DNA of 64,000 nucleotides from CBFHND01 sp965657085 (GTDB lineage Bacteria; Pseudomonadota; Alphaproteobacteria; Rhodobacterales; Rhodobacteraceae), in NCBI GenBank assembly GCA_965657085.1, contig CBFHND010000007.1:62001-126000 (forward strand), given 5' to 3'. Below, one piece after another: positions 34,297 to 43,116 of this stretch. How positions within the stretch are numbered: position 1 is the stretch's first letter; each line of letters begins with the position of its first letter. The translations under genes were made by a program, and so were the position numbers. Under the pieces are notes generated by a model. It had not been told where the DNA came from and ran no database searches. It was given only the letters and a program-made list of their open reading frames with translations.

Positions 34297-35106
34297 TCAA
34301 AAGTCGACCGTCACGCCGGGCAACCCCAGCGCCTTGATCAGCTCTCGCAGCTCTTGCCGAGCCGCCACGTTCGAGATGTTGAGCTGTTTGACACCGATGT
34401 CCTTGAGATCCAGCAGGGTCAAACCACGCGGGAACAACTCGCGAAACACGACGCGTTCGGAAAAGCCGGGCGCGATGCGGAAGCCGATGCGCTTGGCCAG
34501 CATCTTGATCGCACGCTCCATCTTTTCCTTGTTCACCATGCGTTGCGCGCCCATGCGGTTGCGCACCACGATCCAATCGATGGCGCTGAGACCGGCCTGC
34601 GCCCGCAGTTGGCGCGCGTTCCAGACCATTTCGGAATAGACGGATGGGCCGATGATCTTTTCGCCCGCTGCATCGATGCGCGCCAACAGGTCGAAATCGA
34701 CAAAGCTGTCGTTCAGGGGCGTGATCAGCGTATCGGCCAGCGAATGTGCCACCTGGCTCAGCCGCGTGTGGCTGCCGGGGCAATCGATCAGGATGAAGTC
34801 GTTGTCGGGCTCCAGCGTGGCAACCGCCGCGGACAGGCGGTGGTCATAGATGTTCTCGCCGGGTTTGAGCGTTTGCGGGTCGATTTCTGGCAGGTCGTGG
34901 ACCTCGGGGCTTGGCAGATCCAGATCTGCCTCCTTGAGGAAGTTCAACCGGTTCTCGACGTAGCGCCCGAAGGTGCGTTGGCGCAAGTCCAGGTCAAGCG
35001 CGCTGACCTTGTGACCCATGCGCACGAGCGCGGTTGCCACATGCATCGACACGGTTGATTTGCCCGCGCCGCCCTTTTCGTTTCCGACGACAATGATATG
35101 CGCCAT
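34297..35106 (-). CDS. mipZ: Division-plane positioning ATPase MipZ
   Basis: 269 aa from ATG 35106, directly before HIIVVGNEKGGAGKSTVSMH, a deviant Walker A. LDLDLRQRTFGRYVENR and DCPGSHTRLSQ are typical of MipZ. MipZ forms a gradient from the cell poles and inhibits FtsZ, placing the division site at mid-cell in alphaproteobacteria. An in-frame ATG at 35178 would add 24 residues that are not part of the fold. Confidence 0.92.
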   Translation of the reverse strand: MAHIIVVGNEKGGAGKSTVSMHVATALVRMGHKVSALDLDLRQRTFGRYVENRLNFLKEADLDLPSPEVHDLPEIDPQTLKPGENIYDHRLSAAVATLEPDNDFILIDCPGSHTRLSQVAHSLADTLITPLNDSFVDFDLLARIDAAGEKIIGPSVYSEMVWNARQLRAQAGLSAIDWIVVRNRMGAQRMVNKEKMERAIKMLAKRIGFRIAPGFSERVVFRELFPRGLTLLDLKDIGVKQLNISNVAARQELRELIKALGLPGVTVDF

Positions 35107-35208
35107 GCCTGTCCCCTTGCCCGGTGCGATCGGTGTGCCTTCCGACGCCTTGAGCGGCCATTCGTGCTTTTGTGACACTATATGTTGGGGCGCGGGCTTT
35201 GGAAAGCG

Positions 35209-36867
35209 TCACATGCGGGTTGTTCCCTTCATCTGGCGTAAAGCGATGCGCAGAGGTGACAGATGTGCCGCATATCTGTGCCAATCGCGCGCCGGGGCAT
35301 AATCCGGGGCGACACATCGTTCGGTCCAATTGAGGCCGATGGCCGCCAGCAGGGCGCGCGCGCTTTGACGGGATGGCCGGGCAAGTGCGTCTGCGGACAC
35401 TTCGATGATCTGACGTGGAAAGCGGCTTTTCCAGTAGGTCATGGTGTGCGCGTAGGTGCAGTGCAATGCGGCCAGCGTGCTGTCGTCGGTTACGGCCAGC
35501 CCCCCGTCTGACAATGGATTGAGACGTAAGTGGCTCCAGACGGTGTGCACGGGGTCGCGCGTGACATGCACGACCCGTGCTTCGGGCAAGGCAGCACAAA
35601 GCAGACCGACCAAGGGGGCAAGATTGCGATCGGCATTTACGATAACTTCCTCGCCCCCTGCCACTTGGGCCAGAATACAGCGAACCGAGGATGCAATCTC
35701 CATCAAGACGTCGCGGCCTACGGTCTGGCGCTGCGCGGGCCCCGTTTGTGGCGGTGGGCTTGATTGCAAGGCGCGGACCACCGCTTTGCGAATGCTGGGC
35801 AAGGTTCGAACCGCGGCTGAGGACGCCGCAGTTTGAATAAGCCTTGCGGTACCTTCAACTCCTGCGCCGGGCAGGCCCACCACAAAGATCGGCACCCGGC
35901 CTGTTTTCCCATTTGATTGTGCCGCAAACTCGAACCGTTCGGGGTATGCCAGCGCGGCCATCGCCGCTTGCGCTGTGGTCGCGTCGGTCCGGACGGCCGT
36001 GGCATGCGCCGCGCGCAGATAAGACATGGCCTGATCCGGCTGGTCCATCATATCTGCAGCGCGGTAAAGGGCGTGGTTCAGATGCACATGGTTCGCTGGA
36101 TCCGGATCGGCCCTTTTGATGGCCTTGTCGGCGCGGTCGGCAATGCGAACGGCGTCGGCCGGTGCGCACATGGTCGCCAGCGTGGACAACGCCGCGGGTG
36201 TGGGGGTGTCCTCGGCCAATGTCGCATCGACAAGGTCAGACATTTGTTCAGGTGACAGAGCGTATCGATAGCGATGCGCCAAGGCCAAAGCCTTCGGGTC
36301 CGATGGCGTCTGTGCCAGAGCACGAAGCAGATGTTTAACCACCGTCTCAGGTTTTGCGCAGTCTGCCGCTGCCAGCGCCATGGCCAAAGGCGCCGTGTCG
36401 TTCATCGTCTTCGCCAGCCCAAGCGCGTCCCTTGGGCGGCCCGATTGCCGGAGACATTCGACATAGTTTTCCATATCTGACCGGGCCAAGGGCCCCAGTG
36501 CCCGCGCCCGGGCAAAGGCTAATCCTGCGCGGTGCACATGATCCGCCGCCATCAGGGCGCGCCCCTTGGCCGCCCAAATCGCCTTGCTGTCGCGCAGCCC
36601 AAGTGCCTGATCCAGAAGTGGAATCGCGGCAAGCGGATCATGGCGCGCAACCGCGCATTCGGCTCTTAACAGCAGAACATCTGGGTCCAGTGGGGCAATC
36701 AGTGCCAAGGCGTCCGCCGCCTGTGACGCTGACGCGAAACGCCCCGCGTCCAGCAGGGTGCGTACATCAGCCAAGCGTGAAGCGCGCAGACCGGACCGCA
36801 CGCCGAACAATGGGATTGCACGGCCCGGTCTTGTGGTCAGCCCACGCAGGTTGGTTTGCATATTCAT
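35209..36867 (-). CDS. TPR-containing sulfotransferase family protein
   Basis: 552 aa. Residues 25-280 are helical, TPR-like repeats (ADALALIAPLDPDVLLLRAEC and similar). The C-terminal part is a sulfotransferase-type domain: FVVGLPGAGVEGTARLIQ where PAPS-binding enzymes usually have PRSGTT, and VVHVTRDPVHTVWSHLRL as the 3'-phosphate motif. The changed 5' motif makes PAPS binding uncertain. It may modify a polysaccharide or protein. Upstream of mipZ on the same strand. Confidence 0.75.
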   Translation of the reverse strand: MNMQTNLRGLTTRPGRAIPLFGVRSGLRASRLADVRTLLDAGRFASASQAADALALIAPLDPDVLLLRAECAVARHDPLAAIPLLDQALGLRDSKAIWAAKGRALMAADHVHRAGLAFARARALGPLARSDMENYVECLRQSGRPRDALGLAKTMNDTAPLAMALAAADCAKPETVVKHLLRALAQTPSDPKALALAHRYRYALSPEQMSDLVDATLAEDTPTPAALSTLATMCAPADAVRIADRADKAIKRADPDPANHVHLNHALYRAADMMDQPDQAMSYLRAAHATAVRTDATTAQAAMAALAYPERFEFAAQSNGKTGRVPIFVVGLPGAGVEGTARLIQTAASSAAVRTLPSIRKAVVRALQSSPPPQTGPAQRQTVGRDVLMEIASSVRCILAQVAGGEEVIVNADRNLAPLVGLLCAALPEARVVHVTRDPVHTVWSHLRLNPLSDGGLAVTDDSTLAALHCTYAHTMTYWKSRFPRQIIEVSADALARPSRQSARALLAAIGLNWTERCVAPDYAPARDWHRYAAHLSPLRIALRQMKGTTRM

Positions 36868-36978
36868 AGGCGCTTTTCCCTGTCTGATGTTGGAAGCGAC
36901 AGTGAACGCGAACTGGTTACCAAATCCTCAACTGCTCAGGCCAAGGGGATGATTTTCGAAAAATGTATGGCGGCAACG

Positions 36979-37011
36979 AAAAAGGGCGCCGCCATCGCTG
37001 GCCACGCCCTT
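36979..37011 (-). terminator. Terminator after rpmE
   Basis: On the minus strand AAGGGCG (37011-37005) pairs with CGCCCTT (36988-36982), followed by TTT, just downstream of the rpmE stop. The loop is 16 bases. Confidence 0.75.
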
Positions 37012-37034
37012 GATCACATTCGAATGGAAAAGGC

Positions 37035-37256
37035 TTAGAAGCCCAGACCTTCGTATTTCTTCTTGAACTTCGACACGCGGCCGCCGGTGTCCATCAGACG
37101 GCTGTTGCCGCCTGTCCACGCGGGGTGCACGGTTGGGTCGATGTCCAGCGCAAGGGTGTCGCCTTCGGCGCCCCAGGTCGATTTCATCTGAATGATCGTG
37201 CCGTCGGTCATCTTGACGTCGATCATGTGATAGTCGGGATGTGTATCGGCTTTCAT
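37035..37256 (-). CDS. rpmE: 50S ribosomal protein L31
   Basis: 73 aa, DYHMIDVKMTDGTIIQMKSTWG and HPAWTGGNSRLMDTGGRVSKF typical of L31. It lacks the CxxC zinc motif, so it is the Cys-free form. Starts 12 bases after rplS and ends at a terminator. Confidence 0.95.
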   Translation of the reverse strand: MKADTHPDYHMIDVKMTDGTIIQMKSTWGAEGDTLALDIDPTVHPAWTGGNSRLMDTGGRVSKFKKKYEGLGF

Positions 37257-37267
37257 GATCCGTCTCC

Positions 37268-37651
37268 TTACGCTTCGGCGCCCGACTTGGGCTTGTAGTT
37301 GGTGACTTCTGCGATACGGGCGGATTTACCGCGACGCGAGCGCAGATAGTACAGCTTGGCGCGACGCACGCGGCCACGGCGCACGACTGTGATGCTGTCG
37401 ATGTTGGTCGAAAAGAGGGGGAACACACGCTCCACGCCCTCACCAAAGGAAATCTTGCGCACGGTGAACGAACCGGCAATGCCGTGGCCGTTGTTGCGTG
37501 CGATGCAGACGCCTTCGTAATTCTGAACCCGTGTCCGGGTGCCTTCGGTCACTTTGTAACCGACGCGGATGGTGTCACCCGCTTTGAAGTCGGGAATGTC
37601 TTTTCCCAGCGAGGCGATCTGTTCCGCCTCAATTTCTGCGATCAGGTCCAT
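37268..37651 (-). CDS. rplS: 50S ribosomal protein L19
   Basis: 127 aa; FKAGDTIRVGYKVTEGTRTRVQNYEG and VFPLFSTNIDSITVVRRGRVRRAKLYYLR are characteristic of L19. In many bacteria rplS follows trmD directly; here about 2.3 kb of other genes separate them. The 256-base gap upstream (37652-37907) probably holds its own promoter. Confidence 0.97.
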   Translation of the reverse strand: MDLIAEIEAEQIASLGKDIPDFKAGDTIRVGYKVTEGTRTRVQNYEGVCIARNNGHGIAGSFTVRKISFGEGVERVFPLFSTNIDSITVVRRGRVRRAKLYYLRSRRGKSARIAEVTNYKPKSGAEA

Positions 37652-37907
37652 CTGATCATCTCCTATCTGCTCGTGGTTGTTCCACGAAGATTTGCGCGCC
37701 TCAGAGCTCCGCGTGCTTCATCGGGTCCGGCATGGCCGCCCGCGGGAGTGTTCAAGCATCATTCCTTGTCTCGCCTTTGCCGCGCTTTGGTGCACCGAAG
37801 AAAGTGCCACGCGCCAAAACGTCCGGGCGGTGGATACCGATTCCGAACAGGCGGGGTATAGGAGGGTATGATGGGCGGATCAAGGGGATAGTGTCGGTTT
37901 CAGCACC

Positions 37908-38375
37908 TCAGCCAAAACTAAGCAAATCCCCAAATGCATAGATCAAGGCGCATATGATCATTGCACCCATGATCAGCATTATGGAAGTCACGACGAATTG
38001 CATGGCGACTGCGCCGGACCCAAGGCCAATGGCCCAAAGCGCCACGGTCCTGCGTTCGCGGCGGATAATGGCTACGGCACCCAGCAAGATAGCCAGAACG
38101 CCCAAAACCATGACCGCAGCCTTCAGGACGCGATCAATATCCCACGCGATTGCTTGCGGCTCTGGCTGTTGCAGGCCGAGCCAGCTTCGAAAGGTGGATT
38201 TGCCCGCTTCGGCTGCGATCTCTCCCAGCGACACGCCCACGGTTTGCTGGGGCGCAAATGGCCCCGCAGAATAGGTGACCACAATGATGAGCAAGGCAAT
38301 CGACCCGATGACGAAGCCGATCATTCCAGAGGTTGAACCTTTGGCGTTTTCCGACATTTCGACTGTGTCCGACAT
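37908..38375 (-). CDS. Hypothetical membrane protein (155 aa)
   Basis: 155 aa from ATG 38375 with AGGAGA upstream. Hydrophobic segments at 18-36 (MIGFVIGSIALLIIVVTYS), about 88-104 and about 116-148, suggesting three or four spans, with a periplasmic loop containing APQQTVGVSLGEIAAEAGKSTFRS. I do not recognise the family. It sits between the deacetylase-like gene and rplS. Confidence 0.65.
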   Translation of the reverse strand: MSDTVEMSENAKGSTSGMIGFVIGSIALLIIVVTYSAGPFAPQQTVGVSLGEIAAEAGKSTFRSWLGLQQPEPQAIAWDIDRVLKAAVMVLGVLAILLGAVAIIRRERRTVALWAIGLGSGAVAMQFVVTSIMLIMGAMIICALIYAFGDLLSFG

Positions 38376-38481
38376 GCGCGATCTCCTTTTGTGAGGGTGC
38401 ATAGCGAAGCTATTGGGCATTTTTGAGGCATGAATTTGAGGTCAGGACCGCGTTTCATTTGCCAAAGGGTCAAATCCACCC

Positions 38482-39183
38482 TCAATCGCTTTTGCGCCCC
38501 ATGATCCGCTCGATCTGCGACAGACCGCGCGGCCCTGCATAGAGGTCAGCGGCGGAATAAAGGGGATCGGTCAAGGCTTCCTCGACCGTGATGAACGTCC
38601 AGCCCTCTGCGGCATACCAATCAAGCAGTGTTACCAGATGATCGGCGTTGATCCGGTTGAGATGCAGCAGAAGAATATGATCCACGTCTCGTCCCAAAGC
38701 CGTGTGTGCAAGGGTCTGGAAGTGGGCCGTGCGTTCCTGCATGTGCACAACATAAGCGTCCGCAACCCTGTCCATGGCCGCGGTATCGCCATTGTCGATG
38801 GCCTGCATATAGTCCGCGTTGAACTGCCATGCGTCATTGTCGATGGTGACGGGAACGTTTTGATACCCGAGGTCTGTCAGAAGGTCGTTTGCCTGCGCTT
38901 TCGCGTGTTCAGTTTCGCCTTCTCGCGGGTATGGAAAGCGGTAGTAGTGTGGCTTGGTGATCCAGCTTGAGAGTGCCTTGTGCGCATGCAAGGCGCTGTT
39001 GATGGCTTGAACGTATCGCAAGCCCTCTGCGGGCGTTGTTTTCGAAGGCATCACATAGGGCAGATCATCCAGAATGATGGCGATGCGCGGCCCTGCCGTG
39101 GCCGCATGGATGTGCGACAGACACAGCCACGCCGCACAAACGGCAGACACAGCGCGCAATATCCGATGACCCGTCATACGCAA
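38482..39183 (-). CDS. Divergent polysaccharide deacetylase, lacking the His-rich metal motif
   Basis: 233 aa with a signal peptide ending HAATAGP. The first motif IAIILDDLP carries the catalytic Asp pair. The later motifs PHYYRFPYPREGETE and NVPVTIDNDAWQFNADYM followed by LLLHLNRINADH are as in related deacetylases. Between ALHAHKAL and WITKPHYYRFPY about 50 residues of the family are missing, including the NHTxSH zinc motif and the preceding strand. The break is in frame. The protein is therefore probably inactive as a deacetylase, or the gene is decaying. Confidence 0.65.
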   Translation of the reverse strand: MRMTGHRILRAVSAVCAAWLCLSHIHAATAGPRIAIILDDLPYVMPSKTTPAEGLRYVQAINSALHAHKALSSWITKPHYYRFPYPREGETEHAKAQANDLLTDLGYQNVPVTIDNDAWQFNADYMQAIDNGDTAAMDRVADAYVVHMQERTAHFQTLAHTALGRDVDHILLLHLNRINADHLVTLLDWYAAEGWTFITVEEALTDPLYSAADLYAGPRGLSQIERIMGRKSD

Positions 39184-39198
39184 AACCTTTTGGAAGGC

Positions 39199-39696
39199 TT
39201 AAGGCAGTTCGACCAAGCCTACGCGCTTTCCGATCTGCCATGCACCGGGCAGGTCCGTGCGCGCGCAGATTTCCGCCCAGCAGTCGCGCATGTCGGGCGA
39301 GAAGTGGATATCGTCGAAGATGACGATGGCCCTCTTGGCACAGACCTCACGGACAAGGTCGAATTGCCTTAGAACAAAGTCCTTTGTGTGTATCGCGTCG
39401 ATAAAGGCGACTTCGACACAGGCGGGAACGCTCCGGTACTGCCCCTCGAATGTGGTCTCGGTCAAAACAAAGCGCTCCGACACATGTGCGAAATTCCCGC
39501 GCGCGATGGCGCACCATTCCGTGTTGGGTTCAAAGCTGTAGAGCGTCCCGTCGGGGTGTTCGGACAATCCCGCCAACCAGTACATGCCGCTTGCACCAAA
39601 GGCCGCCCCGAATTCGAGGATGGCCTTTGGGCGCTTCTGTAGGGCCAGATAGTTGAAAAAGCGGCAAACCGCCGTGCCTGATCTGACCTGCGCCAT
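39199..39696 (-). CDS. Class I SAM-dependent methyltransferase, N-terminally short
   Basis: 165 aa counted from the first ATG. ILEFGAAFGASGMYWLAGL is the SAM motif I, followed by GTLYSFEPN and VAFIDAIHTKDFVLRQFDL. Homology-like sequence (LKNYGRAVEPGARRG) continues 17 codons upstream of the ATG until a TAG, so the original N-terminus seems lost or a non-ATG start is used. Substrate unknown. Confidence 0.6.
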   Translation of the reverse strand: MAQVRSGTAVCRFFNYLALQKRPKAILEFGAAFGASGMYWLAGLSEHPDGTLYSFEPNTEWCAIARGNFAHVSERFVLTETTFEGQYRSVPACVEVAFIDAIHTKDFVLRQFDLVREVCAKRAIVIFDDIHFSPDMRDCWAEICARTDLPGAWQIGKRVGLVELP

Positions 39697-39756
39697 CCCG
39701 CGCCGCGCCCCCGGTTCAACCGCGCGCCCATAGTTCTTCAGTTGGGCCTATCCGTC

Positions 39757-39927
39757 CTACAACGGCAGCTGTCCAAGGCGCTCTGTTTCCGCGATCCGGT
39801 CTTCGATCCTGTCCAGCAGGTCGCGCCGGGCATCGTAGAAATCGCGTTGGCTTTGGTTGTAGCCTTCAATGATCGCTGTGTTCGGGCTGTCGGGGCTGTG
39901 CCGCAGGCGCTTGATGTTCAGTTTCAT
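39757..39927 (-). CDS. Small hypothetical protein after trmD (56 aa)
   Basis: 56 aa, MKLNIKRLRHSPDSPNTAI then a charged helix QRDFYDARRDLLDRIEDRI. GAGG lies eight bases before the ATG, which follows the trmD stop by nine bases. No family recognised. Short and highly charged, so possibly nucleic-acid-binding, but that is a guess. Confidence 0.5.
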   Translation of the reverse strand: MKLNIKRLRHSPDSPNTAIIEGYNQSQRDFYDARRDLLDRIEDRIAETERLGQLPL

Positions 39928-39936
39928 ACTGCCGCC

Positions 39937-40740
39937 TCAATCCTTGCGCTTCGCCCAAAGGTCCGGCCGCCGTTCGCGCGTCAGTTTCTCGGACATCTCG
40001 CGCCGCCACTCCGCGATCTTGGCGTGGTTGCCGGACATCAACACCTCGGGGATGGGGCGGCCCTTCCACTCCGCTGGCTTGGTGTATTGTGGATGCTCCA
40101 GCAAACCGTCCGAATGGCTTTCGTCCACCGCGCTGTCCGCATTGCCAAGAACACCCGGCAACAGGCGCACGGTGGCATCGATCATCGCTTGTGCCGCCAA
40201 CTCGCCGCCTGTCATCACGAAGTCGCCAAGGCTGACTTCGGTCACGCCATAGTGTTCCAGCACCCGTTCATCCACGCCCTCGAACCGTCCGCACAGCATC
40301 GTCACCCCATCGCATTGCGCCAGATCCCGCGCCATCGCCTGATCGAACCTTCGCCCGCGCGGCGACATGTAAAGGATGGGCCAGCGTCCACGTGCGTGCG
40401 CTTGCGCCTCTTCGATCGCCGGGCCAACCACATCGGCGCGCAGCACCATGCCGGCACCGCCGCCTGCGGGCGTGTCATCGACATTGCGGTGCCGGGTCAG
40501 CCCGTGCGTGCGCAGGTCGTGGGTGTGCAATTGCCACAGCCCATCCTTGAGCGCACGCCCGGTCAGGCTTTCGCCCAGCACACCGGGAAAGGCACCGGGG
40601 AAAAGGGTGATGATCCGTGCCTGCCATACGCCTACCAGAGCGGGTGCTTCATCCATCAGTGACGATGGTGTCAGCGTGGGGCGGATCGACTTCCGACCGT
40701 GGGACTTTGGCGTTTTGGTCATGGTCTTGCGATAGGCCAT
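39937..40740 (-). CDS. trmD: tRNA (guanine-N1)-methyltransferase TrmD
   Basis: 267 aa. The trefoil-knot SAM site MLCGRFEGVDERVLEHYGV with EVSLGDFVMTGGELAA and the opening ARIITLFPGAFPGVLGESL are diagnostic. It methylates G37 of tRNAs next to the anticodon to prevent frameshifting. It has about 40 extra N-terminal residues (KSHGRKSIRPTL), as I recall from related Rhodobacteraceae forms. Preceded by three sulfotransferase genes instead of rimM. Confidence 0.95.
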   Translation of the reverse strand: MAYRKTMTKTPKSHGRKSIRPTLTPSSLMDEAPALVGVWQARIITLFPGAFPGVLGESLTGRALKDGLWQLHTHDLRTHGLTRHRNVDDTPAGGGAGMVLRADVVGPAIEEAQAHARGRWPILYMSPRGRRFDQAMARDLAQCDGVTMLCGRFEGVDERVLEHYGVTEVSLGDFVMTGGELAAQAMIDATVRLLPGVLGNADSAVDESHSDGLLEHPQYTKPAEWKGRPIPEVLMSGNHAKIAEWRREMSEKLTRERRPDLWAKRKD

Positions 40741-40763
40741 GTTGGCCTTTTTGGCCAGAGCGC

Positions 40764-41549
40764 TCAGATGCGCCGCAGCAAGGTCATGGCGTCCCTTTTG
40801 GCCGCGCGCAGGTCTCGCGCATCCAGATCGGAGCGGTTCAAATCCAGAAGAACCGCCATGGCATCCTCCGAAAATGACACTTTGAGAGGGGCGTGTGGGA
40901 CAAGCCGCGCGCGCAGGTCGTCTGGCAGGTCAACAAGATCGACAAGCGGGCCAGCGGGGCCAAGGGCATGATCCTTTGACTGTTCCAGCGCAGTCACATG
41001 CAGGGGCCACGCGGACGCAGCGTCCCGCAACTGGTCGGCTTGGGCCTTCAGATCGGCACCGGCTGCAAATCGTTCCGCAAAGGCATCAAAGTCTTCCGTT
41101 ACCCGGTGTACCTTGAGGTTCTGGAACCAAAGGCTTTTCAGCCACGGCTGCGGCGCACGTACCGACAGTACAATGTGCAGGTCCAAATTCTGACCAAAGT
41201 GCCCTTCCAACCCGGCGACAATTTCGGACAGCAAAGCCGGGGTTGCGCCATAGTCTGCGATACGCGGATGGCCGGGAATGCGGCCCAGAAGATCAACGCA
41301 GGTGATGATCGCCTGTGCATCCGGCGGCAACACCGATACCGCCGCTTTCCATGCGGTGGCAAAGTCGGACAGGCTCTGGTCGCTGCGTCTTACACTATGT
41401 GCCTTGGCCTGTTGCGGCGCATCGCCCAGTTGTGGATTGCCGTAGATGCCACAGTGGTCCCGCAGCAATTCCGCCTGTGACAACAGGGTGTGTTCGGTGG
41501 TGGATGTGCCGGTCTTGTGAAAGCCCGGATGCAATACGACGCGCGGCAT
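40764..41549 (-). CDS. Sulfotransferase family protein, tandem copy 1
   Basis: 261 aa from ATG 41549. It opens MPRVVLHPGFHKTGTSTTEH; the GFHKTGTST loop is the 5'-phosphosulfate-binding motif of PAPS-dependent sulfotransferases. LHIVLSVRAPQPWLKSLWFQNLKVHRV corresponds to the Arg/Ser 3'-phosphate motif of the tandem set. One base separates it from copy 2. Copies 1-3 share layout and size and probably arose by duplication. Acceptor unknown. Confidence 0.75.
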   Translation of the reverse strand: MPRVVLHPGFHKTGTSTTEHTLLSQAELLRDHCGIYGNPQLGDAPQQAKAHSVRRSDQSLSDFATAWKAAVSVLPPDAQAIITCVDLLGRIPGHPRIADYGATPALLSEIVAGLEGHFGQNLDLHIVLSVRAPQPWLKSLWFQNLKVHRVTEDFDAFAERFAAGADLKAQADQLRDAASAWPLHVTALEQSKDHALGPAGPLVDLVDLPDDLRARLVPHAPLKVSFSEDAMAVLLDLNRSDLDARDLRAAKRDAMTLLRRI

Positions 41550-41550
41550 G

Positions 41551-42339
41551 TCAGCCCTCCGTGGCTTTGGCGATGATCGCTTGTTTGGCGGCTTTACGTG
41601 CGTCGCGGTCCGGGTGGTCCCTGTTGGCCTGCAAAAGCTGCTGCAGAACATCCTGTGGCAAGCGGGTGTTGGCCGCCTCTACCGGTGTGGCCTGTTCAAG
41701 CACCTCCTGCGGCAGGTCACACAGTTCCAACAAGGGGGTGGCTGGGCCGAAGCGCGCATCGCGGCAATTTTCCAGGGACGTGGACACGACATCGCAGGCC
41801 ACGGAGGACCGAACAGCATCCACAGCATCGTCAAGCGCAGCCCCTTCGGCATAACGCGCGGCGAAACCGTCGAAATCCAGCGTGAGGGACGAGGATTTCA
41901 CATGCTCCCAATAGGCGCTGCGCAACCACGCATCGGGCGCGCGCGTCCCGAAGATGATCGCAACCTCCGCCTTTGGAAACCGTCGGGCAATGGCGCGCAC
42001 AAAAACCTCGGCCAAAGGGGCCGCTGCCGCATAGGTCGCCAATGCACCGCGTCCGGGCATGTGGCCTGACAACTCTTCACCCGACACGACAAGCGTGCGT
42101 TTGGGCATGCCGGGCAGATCGGCGAGCAATGTGTCGAAGCGATCCGCGACCTTGGCAAGGCTCAGAGGGTCGCGCCATGTGCTGTAGCCCCTGCACGCCT
42201 TCAGCAGCGGCACCATCTGCGGCTTCAGCCGGATCGCCAGATGTTTGCCCAGTACCTTTCGGTTTGCGCGCAAGACCTGTTGCACCGTGGATGTGCCTGT
42301 CTTGTGAAACCCCATGTGCAGGATCACGCGCGCAGGCAT
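41551..42339 (-). CDS. Sulfotransferase family protein, tandem copy 2
   Basis: 262 aa. Opens MPARVILHMGFHKTGTSTVQ; the middle contains IIFGTRAPDAWLRSAYWEHVK, aligned with copies 1 and 3, and the end RDARKAAKQAIIAKATEG resembles copy 3. It shares its ATG with the stop region of copy 3 (one-base overlap). Same family and uncertain acceptor. Confidence 0.75.
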   Translation of the reverse strand: MPARVILHMGFHKTGTSTVQQVLRANRKVLGKHLAIRLKPQMVPLLKACRGYSTWRDPLSLAKVADRFDTLLADLPGMPKRTLVVSGEELSGHMPGRGALATYAAAAPLAEVFVRAIARRFPKAEVAIIFGTRAPDAWLRSAYWEHVKSSSLTLDFDGFAARYAEGAALDDAVDAVRSSVACDVVSTSLENCRDARFGPATPLLELCDLPQEVLEQATPVEAANTRLPQDVLQQLLQANRDHPDRDARKAAKQAIIAKATEG

Positions 42340-43115
42340 CAGAAATCCGTACGCCGCAGGGCGGCCTTGGCGGCCTTGCGGGCCTCATTCGACAGGTCCG
42401 ATCGGTTCAGGGCCAGCATGGCGTCGATCATCGCGGGCGGCGGGGAGGTGTTTGCGGGGGGCAGCGGGCTGAGGTCCGTACGCGGGATGTCCCCGACAAC
42501 GGTCAGGAGCGCATCCAATGGACCAAGCGGCATGTCGCTGCACGCAGCGAGGTCCAGCGCTTCGACCTTTGCTGCGGAAAGCGTGGCGCGGCATTGATCC
42601 ACCACCGCCATCAAGTCCGCCGAGGCGGCGTAGTCGCGCGCATAGTCTTCGACACTTTGCGTGATCGGCGTGGCGCGCAGGTGCTGGACATAGCAACTGC
42701 GCAACCACGCCTCCGGCGCGCGGGTGGTCAGCACAACGATCTGTTCGGCGTCCGGAACAGCCTCTGCCAACGCATCGGTCAGCGCCTGAAGCAACCGGGG
42801 TGCCGCGTCATAGCTGCGCAGGCCGCGCCGTCCGGGCATATGCCCGCACAGGTCTTCACTGCTCAACAGGATGGGCCTGTCGCTGGTGGCCCAATCCCGG
42901 GCAAGCTCTGCCGCCTCGTATTGTACAAGGCCGAGGTCCATGCGGCTGCGGCTGATGGAATAGGCCCGCGCCGCTTCGCACAGGGCCACCATTTTTGGGC
43001 GCAGGACAAAACGAAGACAAGGGCGCAGGGCGCTGCGGTTGGCGCGCAATGTGGCTTGAACGGATGTGGTGCCTGTCTTGTGAAACCCGGCATGTATGAC
43101 GATGCGGGGCGGCAC
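42339..43115 (-). CDS. Sulfotransferase family protein, tandem copy 3
   Basis: 258 aa from a GTG one base after the rimM stop; the start is fixed by alignment with copies 1 and 2 (VPPRIVIHAGFHKTGTTSVQ). Later VVLTTRAPEAWLRSCYVQHLR and the end SNEARKAAKAALRRTDF match copy 2. It is nearest to rimM and was probably read through from it. Confidence 0.75.
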   Translation of the reverse strand: MPPRIVIHAGFHKTGTTSVQATLRANRSALRPCLRFVLRPKMVALCEAARAYSISRSRMDLGLVQYEAAELARDWATSDRPILLSSEDLCGHMPGRRGLRSYDAAPRLLQALTDALAEAVPDAEQIVVLTTRAPEAWLRSCYVQHLRATPITQSVEDYARDYAASADLMAVVDQCRATLSAAKVEALDLAACSDMPLGPLDALLTVVGDIPRTDLSPLPPANTSPPPAMIDAMLALNRSDLSNEARKAAKAALRRTDF

Positions 43116-43116
43116 C

